In this document: piece by piece, positions 49,677-57,901 of the stretch
Layout: each line of letters opens with the position of its first letter
Position numbering within the stretch: position 1 is the stretch's first letter
Assembly: GCF_022288725.1 (NCBI RefSeq)
Contig: NZ_JAKNTA010000001.1
Coordinates: 1 to 64,000 of the forward strand
Source of the DNA: Kitasatospora sp. A2-31
Lineage (GTDB): Bacteria > Actinomycetota > Actinomycetes > Streptomycetales > Streptomycetaceae
Reading direction: 5' to 3'
Length of the DNA stretch: 64,000 bases
The notes under the pieces: model-generated
Database searches by the model: none
Seen by the model: the letters and a program-made list of their open reading frames with translations, nothing else
What the model was told of the DNA's origin: nothing
Made by a program: the position numbers and the translations under genes

Positions 49677-50097
49677 CCCTGCGCGGGGCCACCTCACTCC
49701 GGGCTCGGGCAGCGATCACATTGGCCAGCGGCTGCTTGATCGTGACCCATTCCGGGTCACCGACGGAGACCGAGTGTCGTACGACTTCGATGACGGCCTC
49801 GTCGGCCGTAGCAGGCCTGGTCAGGTTCGCCCGCATGTAGTGCTTGAGGAGCGCCGGGAGCTGATCGGCCCGAGTCACGGTCTTGGCCCTGAGGGAGAAC
49901 AGGGGGAGGAACCACTGCTCGAATCCGTCCCTGGTCGCCCGGGTGGCTCGGTACGCGTCGTGCAGCGGCTGCAGGGTTGCCGTGTGGTCGTACGGAAGGT
50001 GGCCGTGCAGGGCGTACTGAAGCCGGATGCCGTCGTGTTCGCGGAAGTACCGGCCGTGGGCGGCTATGTGGTTGGCGGCGTTCTCGGTGACGGTCAT
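49663..50097 (-). CDS. Hypothetical protein
   Basis: 144 residues from ATG at 50097; the Shine-Dalgarno is poor and a longer in-frame start exists at 50241, so the N-terminus is uncertain. Not recognised. The sequence is mostly helical, with NHIAAHGRYFREHDGIRLQYALHG and ALLKHYMRANLTRPATADEA; no signal peptide or membrane segment. Codon bias and GC are somewhat weaker here than in neighbours, so this and the Nudix gene may be a recent insertion. The 3' end overlaps the exonuclease gene. Confidence 0.5.
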   Translation of the reverse strand: MTVTENAANHIAAHGRYFREHDGIRLQYALHGHLPYDHTATLQPLHDAYRATRATRDGFEQWFLPLFSLRAKTVTRADQLPALLKHYMRANLTRPATADEAVIEVVRHSVSVGDPEWVTIKQPLANVIAARARSEVAPRRVRGR

Positions 50098-50239
50098 GAC
50101 GGCCACATCCGTCTGGCTCGGATGGGTCCGGCAGCAGCGAGGCCGACCGGGCCACCTCCTTGCCGGCGTCGCCCGCCGGCTCGCGATCGTCGGCTGACAG
50201 GGACGGGCGGCTACGGACGGGACGACTACAGTCGTCGCC

Positions 50240-50713
50240 ATGAACGACTCCCAGTTCGACGAGGTCGTGGCACGGCCACGCAGTGCCGCCGGCGTGCTGT
50301 TCTTCGACGAGGGCGACCGTGTGCTGCTCGTGAAGCCGACCTACAAGCCTGGCTGGGAGATCCCCGGTGGATACCTGCACGCGGGCGAGACCCCGAGTGA
50401 GGGAGCAGCACGGGAGGTGGAGGAGGAGCTCGGCATCACGCCGCCGATCGGCCGGTTGCTGGTGGCCGACTGGGCGCCCCACCCCACCGAGGGGGACAAG
50501 GTCCTCTTCGTCTTCGACGGAGGAGTCCTCGGGACTGCGCAACTCGACCGGATCGCTCCCGACCAGATGGAGATCAGCGAGCACGCCTTCCACTCCCGCG
50601 ACCGGCTCGACGCACTCCTCGTCCCGCGCCTCGCCCGCCGAGTCCATGCTGCCTGTGTCGCTCGGGCTCGTACCGAGACCGCGTACCTCGAACACGGCCT
50701 TCCCTTCGCGTAG
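50240..50713 (+). CDS. Nudix hydrolase
   Basis: 157 residues. The Nudix box GGYLHAGETPSEGAAREVEE then ELGI (residues about 43-66) is intact with all conserved Gly, Glu and Arg. Such enzymes split nucleoside diphosphates linked to another group; substrate unknown. Divergent from the hypothetical gene at 49663. A shared terminator follows it. Confidence 0.9.
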   Translation: MNDSQFDEVVARPRSAAGVLFFDEGDRVLLVKPTYKPGWEIPGGYLHAGETPSEGAAREVEEELGITPPIGRLLVADWAPHPTEGDKVLFVFDGGVLGTAQLDRIAPDQMEISEHAFHSRDRLDALLVPRLARRVHAACVARARTETAYLEHGLPFA

Positions 50714-50755
50714 CCCCACACCCGAGCCGCCGCCCCCGGAGGGTCCGGGAACGGT

Positions 50756-50786
50756 GAAGGGCCCGTCCTCGTGGGACGGGCCCTTC
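50756..50786. terminator. Bidirectional terminator between Nudix and helicase genes
   Basis: Perfect 13-bp stem GAAGGGCCCGTCC (50756-50768) with 50774-50786 and loop TCGTG. Serves both converging genes. Confidence 0.85.
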
Positions 50787-50798
50787 GGGGTCGCGGGG

Positions 50799-53654
50799 TC
50801 AGGCTACGGAGGAGTAGGCGATGATGCCGCGGCGCAGGCCGTCGATCGCCTTGCGGGCGGTCTTGCGCAGTTCGGCGTCCTCGCCGGCCGCGTCCTGGAT
50901 CTGGCCGAGGACGTCGATCAGCTGCTTGGTCCAGCGGACGAAGTCGCCGGCCGGCATGTCGGCGTCGCGCAGGACCTGGTCCAGGTTGTGGCCGAGTGCC
51001 CAGCGGTAGGCGACCCAGGCGAAGCCGAGGTCGGGCTCGCGCTGGCCGACGCCCTCCGCGGTGTTGATCCGGTGCTGTTCCTCCAGGGCGTCGAGGTGGC
51101 CCCAGATCCGGACCATCTGGCCGAGCGCCTCCTTGGCCTTGCCCTCGGGCACCCGGGGGGCGGCCGCGTCGTCGGACTGCCGGGCTTCGTACACCAGCGC
51201 CGAGGCGCAGGCGGCCAGTTCGGCCGCGGCCAGGCCGTTCCAGACGCCCTCGCGGATGCACTCCGAGGCGAGCAGGTCGAGCTCGCCGTAGAGGTGGCCG
51301 AGGCGCTTCCCGTCGTCGGTGACGGTGTCGCCGTGCAGGTACCCGAGGTCGGTGAGCAGGGCGCAGACCCGGTCGAAGGTGCGGGCGATGGTGTGGGTGC
51401 GGGAGCGCATCCGGCGCTCCAGCAGCTCGGTGTCACGGTGCAGGCGGTGGTAGCGCTCGGCCCAGCGGGCGTGGTCCTCGCGCTCGTCGCAGCCGTGGCA
51501 CGGGTGCTGGCGCAGCTCGGCGCGGAGCCGGGTGATCTCCGGGTCGTCGGCGGCGGCCGCGCGGCCGCGGCGGAACCGCTCGGGCTCCAGGTGCCCGGCC
51601 TTGGTGCGCAGGGCCGAGGCGAGGTCGCGCCGGGACTGCGGACTGCGCGGGTTGAAGGACTTCGGGATGCGCACCCGCTCGATGGCGGCGACCGGGTGGG
51701 GGAAGTCGATCATGGCGAGCCGCTTGACCTGCCGCTCGGCGGTGAGCACCACCGGGCGCGGCCCGTCCTGGTAGTCCGGGTGGCGCGTGCCGGCCCGGCC
51801 GTTGCGGCTGACCGGCGGCAGGCCCGGGTCGAGGACGAGGGCGAGGCCGGCGAACTTGCCGGTGGGGACGTGGATGACGTCGCCCGGCTTGAGCTGCTCG
51901 ATGGACTCGACGGCCGCGGCCCGACGCTGGCTGGTGCCCTCGCGGGCGAGCTCGTTCTCGCGGTCCTTGAGCCGGCGCCGCAGCTCCATGTACCCGTCGA
52001 AGTCGCCGAGGTGGCAGGTCATCGACGCGCGGTACCCCTCCAGCCCCTCCTCGTTGCGCTGGACCTGGCGCGCGATGCCGACCACCGAGCGGTCGGCCTG
52101 GAACTGCGCGAACGACGTCTCCAGCAGCTCGCGGGAGCGGTGCCGGCCGAACTGCGAAACGAGGTTGACGGCCATGTTGTACGACGGCCGGAACGAGGAC
52201 CGCAGCGGGTAGGTGCGGGTTCCGGCCAGTCCGGCCAGCGCCTCCGGGTCGAGGCCGCGCTGCCAGAGCACCACGGCGTGGCCCTCGACGTCGATGCCGC
52301 GCCGCCCGGCCCGGCCGGTGAGCTGGGTGTACTCGCCGGGGGTGACGTCGGCGTGGGTCTCGCCGTTCCACTTGACCAGCTTCTCCATGACCACCGAGCG
52401 GGCGGGCATGTTGATGCCGAGCGCCAGGGTCTCGGTCGCGAAGACGGCCTTGACCAGCCCCTTCACGAAGAGCTCCTCGACCACCTCCTTGAACCGCGGC
52501 AGCATGCCGGCGTGGTGGGCGGCGATGCCGCGCTCCAGCCCGTCGAGCCACTCGAAGTAGCCGAGGACGTGCAGGTCCTCGTCCGGGATGTCGGCGCAGC
52601 GCTCCTCGACGATCGCGCGCACCTTGGCGCGGTCCTCCTCCTTATTGAGCCGCAGGCCGGAGGAGAGGCACTGCTGGACGGCGGCCTCGCAGCCGGCCCG
52701 GCTGAAGATGAAGGTGATCGCGGGCAGCAGGCCCTCGGCGTCCAGGCGGTCGATGACGTCCACCCGGCCCGGCGTCCAGACCCGGCCGGGGCGGCCGTTG
52801 GGCATGGAGCGGCCTCGGCCGCGGCCGAACCTGTCGCGCGGGTTGCGGTCCAGCTCGGAGCGGGCCAGCCGGACCAGCTCCGGGTTCACCAACTTGGCCG
52901 GGTTGCGCGGGGCGTCCTTGGGGCGGCCGTCGCGGTCGGGGTTGGCGAACAGGTCGTACATCCGGTTGCCGGCCATCACGTGCTGCCAGAGCGGCACCGG
53001 CCGGTGCTCGGAGACGATCACCTTGGTGCCGCCGCGCACGGTGTCCAGCCAGTCGCCGAACTCCTCGGCGTTGGAGACGGTGGCGGAGAGCGAGACCAGG
53101 GTGACGGACTCCGGGAGGTGGATGATGACCTCCTCCCAGACGGCGCCGCGGAAGCGGTCGGCGAGGTAGTGCACCTCGTCCATGACCACGTAGCCGAGGC
53201 CGTTCAGGGTGCTGGAGCCCGCGTAGAGCATGTTGCGCAGCACCTCGGTGGTCATCACCACCACGGGCGCGTCACCGTTGACCGTGTTGTCACCGGTCAG
53301 CAGGCCGACCTTGGCGGCGCCGTAGCGCTTGACCAGGTCGCCGTACTTCTGGTTGGAGAGCGCCTTGATCGGCGTGGTGTAGAAGCACTTCCGCCCGGAC
53401 TGGAGGGCCAGGTGGACGGCGAACTCGCCGACGATGGTCTTGCCGGAGCCGGTCGGAGCGGCGACCAGCACGCCCTCGCCCGCCTCCAGCGCCTGGCAGG
53501 CCTCCATCTGGAACTCGTCCAGCGGGAAGTCGTAGAGCTGCTGGAAGCCGTAGAGGGCGGTGGCCTGCTCCTTGGCCCGGCGGCGGAAGGCCGCGTACGC
53601 CTCGGCGGGGTTGAGCTCCCGCTCCTCGGGGTGCTCGGGCAGAGGGGTGTTCAT
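50799..53654 (-). CDS. helY: Ski2/Mtr4-like DEAD/DEAH-box RNA helicase (HelY-like)
   Basis: 951 residues from ATG at 53654; an upstream in-frame ATG at 53687 lacks a ribosome binding site. Walker A APTGSGKT at about 66-73, DEVH at about 159-162, motif III LSATVSN, and TGRAGRRGIDVEGHAV in the second RecA domain. A DSHCT domain closes the protein. It unwinds structured RNA with ATP and probably feeds RNA decay or ribosome maturation. No partner exonuclease is adjacent. Confidence 0.9.
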   Translation of the reverse strand: MNTPLPEHPEERELNPAEAYAAFRRRAKEQATALYGFQQLYDFPLDEFQMEACQALEAGEGVLVAAPTGSGKTIVGEFAVHLALQSGRKCFYTTPIKALSNQKYGDLVKRYGAAKVGLLTGDNTVNGDAPVVVMTTEVLRNMLYAGSSTLNGLGYVVMDEVHYLADRFRGAVWEEVIIHLPESVTLVSLSATVSNAEEFGDWLDTVRGGTKVIVSEHRPVPLWQHVMAGNRMYDLFANPDRDGRPKDAPRNPAKLVNPELVRLARSELDRNPRDRFGRGRGRSMPNGRPGRVWTPGRVDVIDRLDAEGLLPAITFIFSRAGCEAAVQQCLSSGLRLNKEEDRAKVRAIVEERCADIPDEDLHVLGYFEWLDGLERGIAAHHAGMLPRFKEVVEELFVKGLVKAVFATETLALGINMPARSVVMEKLVKWNGETHADVTPGEYTQLTGRAGRRGIDVEGHAVVLWQRGLDPEALAGLAGTRTYPLRSSFRPSYNMAVNLVSQFGRHRSRELLETSFAQFQADRSVVGIARQVQRNEEGLEGYRASMTCHLGDFDGYMELRRRLKDRENELAREGTSQRRAAAVESIEQLKPGDVIHVPTGKFAGLALVLDPGLPPVSRNGRAGTRHPDYQDGPRPVVLTAERQVKRLAMIDFPHPVAAIERVRIPKSFNPRSPQSRRDLASALRTKAGHLEPERFRRGRAAAADDPEITRLRAELRQHPCHGCDEREDHARWAERYHRLHRDTELLERRMRSRTHTIARTFDRVCALLTDLGYLHGDTVTDDGKRLGHLYGELDLLASECIREGVWNGLAAAELAACASALVYEARQSDDAAAPRVPEGKAKEALGQMVRIWGHLDALEEQHRINTAEGVGQREPDLGFAWVAYRWALGHNLDQVLRDADMPAGDFVRWTKQLIDVLGQIQDAAGEDAELRKTARKAIDGLRRGIIAYSSVA

Positions 53655-53769
53655 CGCCGTCCGGGTGTGGTTGGTGTGATCTCGCATCTCAGCGAGAGGT
53701 TACCCGGGAGGACCGACATCGATAGCACCGTTTTCCGCGCCAACGGATCGGTTCTCTCTCATATCCATA

Positions 53770-53787
53770 GTTGCAAATATCTTCAAC
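53770..53787 (+). promoter_or_regulatory. AT-rich imperfect palindrome upstream of roadblock-arsR operon
   Basis: GTTGCAAATATCTTCAAC matches its own reverse complement at 14 of 18 positions and lies in an unusually AT-rich patch, about 138 bp before the roadblock gene. ArsR-type regulators bind AT-rich inverted repeats of this kind, and the second gene of the operon is such a regulator. Confidence 0.5.
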
Positions 53788-53924
53788 CAGTCGCGAAACG
53801 GGCAGATTTGATCAACTCCGGTCAAGCTCAGTGGATCGCCGCGCGTTCTCCCTACATTCGGTGCCGAAGCCACCACTCACGGAAGCCGCCGGCCTCTCGG
53901 CGGCCACGACAGGAGGAGACGACG

Positions 53925-54299
53925 ATGGCGAACCTGGAGACCTCGCTCAAGGAGGCCATGGCGATCGACGGCGCGATCGGCGTCGCGCTGGTCGACTACG
54001 GCAGCGGCATGGCACTCGGCACGCTCGGTGACGGAGGGGAACTCGACCTGAACGTGGCGGCGGCCGGCAACACCGACGTGGTGCGGGCCAAGATGAGGGC
54101 GATGGAACTGCTCAACCTCCACGACAACGAGATCGAGGACATCCTGGTCACCCTGACCAGCCAGTACCACCTGGTCCGGCCCCTCACCATGCCGAACGGC
54201 CGCGGGCTCTTCCTCTTCCTCGCCCTCAACCGCACCCGTTCCAACCTGGCGATGGCCCGGCACCAGCTGAAGCGGATCGAGCTCAAGCTGGAGATCTGA
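53925..54299 (+). CDS. Roadblock/LC7-like small protein
   Basis: 124 residues from ATG at 53925; AGGAGGAG is upstream. The fold pattern fits roadblock/LC7-like proteins: LETSLKEAMAIDGAIGVALVDYGSGMALG, the hydrophobic strand, then VVRAKMRAMELLN and LRPL-type hairpin ending in an amphipathic tail RIELKLEI. Bacterial members act as small regulatory or GTPase-linked scaffolds. It is followed 29 bp later by an ArsR-type regulator, so the two form an operon. Actinobacterial homologues are known to me only as conserved hypothetical proteins. Confidence 0.6.
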   Translation: MANLETSLKEAMAIDGAIGVALVDYGSGMALGTLGDGGELDLNVAAAGNTDVVRAKMRAMELLNLHDNEIEDILVTLTSQYHLVRPLTMPNGRGLFLFLALNRTRSNLAMARHQLKRIELKLEI

Positions 54300-54328
54300 A
54301 CGGACCGGGCGCCAGGGAAGGGGACGTC

Positions 54329-54667
54329 GTGGGGGTCGCGCTGTACCAGGCCAAGGCCGAGTTCTTCCGGATGCTCGGCCACCCGATCCGGATCCGCGTA
54401 CTGGAGCTCTTACAGGCCGGACCGACGCCGGTCCGCGAACTGCTGGCCGAGCTGGAGATCGAGCCGTCCAGCCTCTCCCAGCAGCTCGCCGTCCTGCGCC
54501 GGTCCGGCATCGTCACCGCCACCCGGGAGGGCAGCACGGTGGTGTACGCACTCGCCGGCGGCGAGGTCGCCGACCTGCTCCGGGCCGCCCGGCGGATCCT
54601 CACCGAGCTGATCGACGACCGGAACACCCTGCTCGCCGAGCTGCGCGCCGGCGCCGACCAGCCGTGA
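54329..54667 (+). CDS. ArsR-family transcriptional regulator with a TTA codon
   Basis: 112 residues from GTG at 54329 with GAAGGGG 5 nt upstream. Winged helix-turn-helix: ALYQAKAEFFRMLGHPIRIRVLELL, recognition region LEIEPSSLSQQLAVLRRSGIVTATREGS. No cysteine pair typical of metal-sensing ArsR is present, so it may not sense a metal. Leu28 is TTA (54410-54412), so translation may depend on the bldA tRNA. It is the second gene after the roadblock protein; the AT-rich palindrome upstream of both is its likely operator. Confidence 0.85.
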   Translation: MGVALYQAKAEFFRMLGHPIRIRVLELLQAGPTPVRELLAELEIEPSSLSQQLAVLRRSGIVTATREGSTVVYALAGGEVADLLRAARRILTELIDDRNTLLAELRAGADQP

Positions 54668-54742
54668 CCCCGCCGGCCGGGCGAGCCGATCAGGCCCGGA
54701 TCGGCGACCGGGTCCGGTCACCGATCCGGGCCGGCCGCCCGA

Positions 54743-56311
54743 TCAGGTCCAGTCCAGGGCCGCCTTCCCACCGGTCCGGACCGCCGGGCGCAGGGGCGAC
54801 GACGACGGCGGGGGCGGCGGAGCCACCGCGGGGCCGCCGGCCAGTCGGACGACGAGCGCGTCGATCACCGGGCGCGGGCTCTCACCGGCGAAGTTGTTGA
54901 ACAGCACGGTGAAGGCCAGGGTCCGCCCGTCGCCCTCGACGTACCCGGTCAGGGCGTCCACCCCGGTCATCGAACCGGTCTTCGCGTGCACCCGGCCCTC
55001 GGCGGCGGTGCCGACCATCCGGCGGGTGAGCGTCCCGCCCACCATCCGGCGCGGGTCGCCGGCCACCGGCAGGGCGTCGTACCAGGTCCGGAACCACGGG
55101 CGGCTACGGGCGAATCCCAGCAGGGCCGCGTACCGGCGGGCGGTCATCAGGTTGTGCCGGGACAGCCCCGAGCCGTCGCTCTGCCGGGCGGCGGTCACGT
55201 CCAGGCCGTTGCGCGAGAGGAACGCGACGACCTCGGCGAGACCGGCGGACCAGCTGCCGGAGCCGGCCCGGACGAGGCCGATCTCCTTCACCAGGTGCTC
55301 GGCGATGCCGTTGTTGCTCAGCTTGAGGAAGGGCACCAGCAGCTCGCCGACCGGCGCCGACTCGTGCCGGGCCAGCGTGGCGGCGCCCGCCGCGGCAGGG
55401 CCGGCCGCCACGCCCCGGGCCACCGTCACGCCGTGGCGCTGCAGGGCCGCCGCGAACACCGTGGCGGCCACCGCGGCCGGATCGTCGACGGTGACCCACT
55501 CGTCGGTGGGGGCGGCGCCCGCCGGCACGCTGCCGGCCAGCACGATCTCGTTGCCGCCGAGCCGGCGGGTGACGTCCGGGGCCGGTGCGCCGCCACCCGG
55601 CCCGGTGTCGATCCGGCCGGTCAGCCGGACCGGGGCGTCGGCGGGGGTGAGCCGCACGGCCGCCGGGCGGCCCGGCACGGCGGCCGGCGTGACGGTCAGC
55701 CGGACAGTGCCGGGGTCGTAGTCGGTGTCGGTGGTGAGGGTCAGCGCCGAGATCTGCGGGCTGTAGTAGTACGGCTGGTCGTCCCAGGCCCAGTTCGGGC
55801 CGAGCCGGACGTCGTCCCAACGGGTGGCGTCGGCCCGGACGGCGCCGTCGACCTCGGTGACGCCGGCCGCGGCGACCTGGCCGGCCAGCTCGTCGAGGTC
55901 GGACGGCAGCAGGCTCGGGTCCCCGCCGCCGCGCAGCACCAGGTCGCCGTCCAGGACGCCGTCGCCGCCGCGTCGGCCGTCGGCCAGCACCTCGGTGGCG
56001 AAGCGGTGGTCCGGGCCGAGCAGTTCCAGCGCGGCGGCGGCCGTCACGGTCTTGAGGGTGGAGGCCGGCAGCAGCAGCGCATCGCCGGCGTGCTGGTAGA
56101 CCACCTCGCCGGTGGCGGCATCGTTGACCTGCACCGACACCTGGGCACCGGCCAGCCGCCGGTCGGTGAGCAGCCGGTCCAGGTCGGCGGCGAGCTCCGT
56201 GGCGGCCCGTGCCCCGGCGTTCGGGCGGCCCGCCACCGGGCCGGCCACGAAGAGCACGGTGAGGAGCGCGGCCAGCGGCACGCACCACCGCCGGGCGGGA
56301 AGGGAACGCAC
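54743..56311 (-). CDS. dacB: D-alanyl-D-alanine carboxypeptidase/endopeptidase (PBP4, S13)
   Basis: 522 residues from GTG at 56311 with GGAGG 4 nt upstream. Signal peptide, then the peptidase S13 motifs: SxxK as PASTLK (Ser84, Lys87), SxN as LSNNG near residue 355, and KTG as HAKTGSMTG near residue 440. It trims stem peptides of peptidoglycan outside the membrane. The tail is proline-rich. Divergent from nothing; it stands before the aminotransferase on the same strand with a 223-bp gap. Confidence 0.93.
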   Translation of the reverse strand: MRSLPARRWCVPLAALLTVLFVAGPVAGRPNAGARAATELAADLDRLLTDRRLAGAQVSVQVNDAATGEVVYQHAGDALLLPASTLKTVTAAAALELLGPDHRFATEVLADGRRGGDGVLDGDLVLRGGGDPSLLPSDLDELAGQVAAAGVTEVDGAVRADATRWDDVRLGPNWAWDDQPYYYSPQISALTLTTDTDYDPGTVRLTVTPAAVPGRPAAVRLTPADAPVRLTGRIDTGPGGGAPAPDVTRRLGGNEIVLAGSVPAGAAPTDEWVTVDDPAAVAATVFAAALQRHGVTVARGVAAGPAAAGAATLARHESAPVGELLVPFLKLSNNGIAEHLVKEIGLVRAGSGSWSAGLAEVVAFLSRNGLDVTAARQSDGSGLSRHNLMTARRYAALLGFARSRPWFRTWYDALPVAGDPRRMVGGTLTRRMVGTAAEGRVHAKTGSMTGVDALTGYVEGDGRTLAFTVLFNNFAGESPRPVIDALVVRLAGGPAVAPPPPPSSSPLRPAVRTGGKAALDWT

Positions 56312-56534
56312 GGGACCTCCGTGGGGTGCTGCGACAGGGCGCTTCGACGGACGGGGCGCCACCACAGGTGGGGCGTCACGACGGGCGGGGAGCCACGACG
56401 GACGCGAACCCGTGCGGGGACGGCCCCGGGCAGCCGGACGCCGCGGCGGCGGGACCACTCTCGGGCACCCGGCCCGCCGCCACCGCGGCGACACGCGCCC
56501 GGCCCGCCCGGTCGGCGGAGCGTGCGGCGCGCCG

Positions 56535-57809
56535 TCAGCGCTCCTTCAGCAGCTCCGCGAGCCCCGTCGCAAGCCGCTCGTAGTCCCGCGGCCGGTTGTA
56601 GAGCTGCCCGCTGACCCGCAGCACCCCGCCACCCGGCCAGGGCCGCACCACCGTCCGGACGGCGTGCCGCCGCCACACGTCCGCCATCAGGGCCGGGGCC
56701 GCCACCTCCTCCTCGCCCCACCCGCGGGGCAGCCGCAGGGCCCGCATCGAGACGCCCGGCGTGGCCGGCAGCGGCTCCAGGCCGAGCCGCTCGGCGAGCA
56801 GCGCCTGCCCGTACCCGGCGAGCCGCTCGTTGTGCCGCCGCACCCGGTCGGCGCCGAACGACCGCAGCACCTCGAAGCCCGCCGGGGCCGCCAGCCACGG
56901 CGTGTAGTCGCAGGTGCCGCGCCACTCGACGCAGGCCGGGTAGCCGCGGTGGTGCTCCCAGGAGAGCGCCAGCGGGCGGACCCGGGCGGCCCACTCCGGT
57001 CGGACGGCGAGCACCCCGGTGGCGCGCGGGGCGAAGGCCCACTTGTGCAGGTTGCCAAACCAGAAGTCGGCGGCCGGCTCGACCGGCTCGGCCAGCATGC
57101 CCGGGGCGTGGGCGCCGTCCACCACGGTGGTCACGCCGCGCTCGCGCAGGGCCGTGAGCAGGACCGGGCCGGCGATCCGGCGGGCGGTGGGAGAGGTGAT
57201 CTGGTCGAGCACGGCGAGCACCGTGCGGCCGCCGACCGCGGCCAGGACGGCCTCGGTCACGGCGGCCTCGTCCGGCAGGCCGAGCGGCAGTCGGACGGTG
57301 TCCACCTCCGCGCCGGCCTCCGCGGCACGGCGGCGCACGGCCTCGGTGACGGCGCCGTAGCCGTGGTCGGTGACCAGGATCCGGTCCCCGGAGGCGAGCG
57401 GGACGCTGTCCAGGGCGACCGCGACCGCCTCGGTGACGTTGGCGACCAGGGCGAGCAGGGCCGGGTCGGTGCCCAGCTCGGCCGCGAGTGCCGTCCGGGC
57501 GGCGCCGACCCGGGCCGGAAGGTCGGCGAAGAACCCGTCCGGGTCGCGCTCCTGTTCGGCCCGGAGCCGCTCCTGCAGCAGCTGGACGGGCAGCGGCACC
57601 GCGCCGTAGGAGCCGTGGTTGAGGTGAACCGACTCCCGGTCCAGGGTGAACAGTTCCGCCGTCCCGGGCAGCGGCGCCGGCGGTTCCGCCGTGGCGTCCG
57701 CGAGCGGTTCGAGGGGGGCGTTCACCGTGGGTCCGACGGCGGGGTGCACCGGGAGTCCGGCGGCGGGGCGCACCGGGGGTTCGACGGCGGGGTGCGGGGC
57801 TTCGGTCAC
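56535..57809 (-). CDS. Class V aminotransferase (isopenicillin-N-epimerase-like)
   Basis: 424 residues from GTG at 57809, where GGAGG is 5 nt upstream; a TTG at 57827 is rejected. A proline-rich N-terminal extension of about 45 residues is followed by LDRESVHLNHGSYGAVP, the family start. The PLP-lysine is in FGNLHKWAFAPR near residue 255, and DGAHAPGM carries the PLP-Asp. Members are cysteine desulfurase-like or isopenicillin N epimerase-like; the substrate cannot be told. It is divergent from the S9 peptidase gene. Confidence 0.88.
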   Translation of the reverse strand: MTEAPHPAVEPPVRPAAGLPVHPAVGPTVNAPLEPLADATAEPPAPLPGTAELFTLDRESVHLNHGSYGAVPLPVQLLQERLRAEQERDPDGFFADLPARVGAARTALAAELGTDPALLALVANVTEAVAVALDSVPLASGDRILVTDHGYGAVTEAVRRRAAEAGAEVDTVRLPLGLPDEAAVTEAVLAAVGGRTVLAVLDQITSPTARRIAGPVLLTALRERGVTTVVDGAHAPGMLAEPVEPAADFWFGNLHKWAFAPRATGVLAVRPEWAARVRPLALSWEHHRGYPACVEWRGTCDYTPWLAAPAGFEVLRSFGADRVRRHNERLAGYGQALLAERLGLEPLPATPGVSMRALRLPRGWGEEEVAAPALMADVWRRHAVRTVVRPWPGGGVLRVSGQLYNRPRDYERLATGLAELLKER

Positions 57810-57844
57810 TGCTGCCTCCGGGGTCAATCCTCAAGGTGATGTGT

Positions 57845-57859
57845 GACATTTCACATGTC
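57845..57859. promoter_or_regulatory. GACAT-N5-ATGTC inverted repeat, shared with the M6 peptidase promoter
   Basis: Perfect 5-bp arms around TTCAC in the divergent region of the aminotransferase and S9 peptidase genes, 43-57 bp before the S9 start. On the minus strand it reads GACATGTGAAATGTC and shares 12 identical bases with 60565-60576. Confidence 0.55.
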
Positions 57860-57901
57860 CCACTACTGGTCGGGCCATGGTCTCACCGGGAACATCGGGC
57901 C

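Noticed and set aside
50367-53900. Long plus-strand frame antisense to the helicase
   Set aside because: The helicase has all motifs on the minus strand; only the terminal part from 53925 is real, as the roadblock gene.
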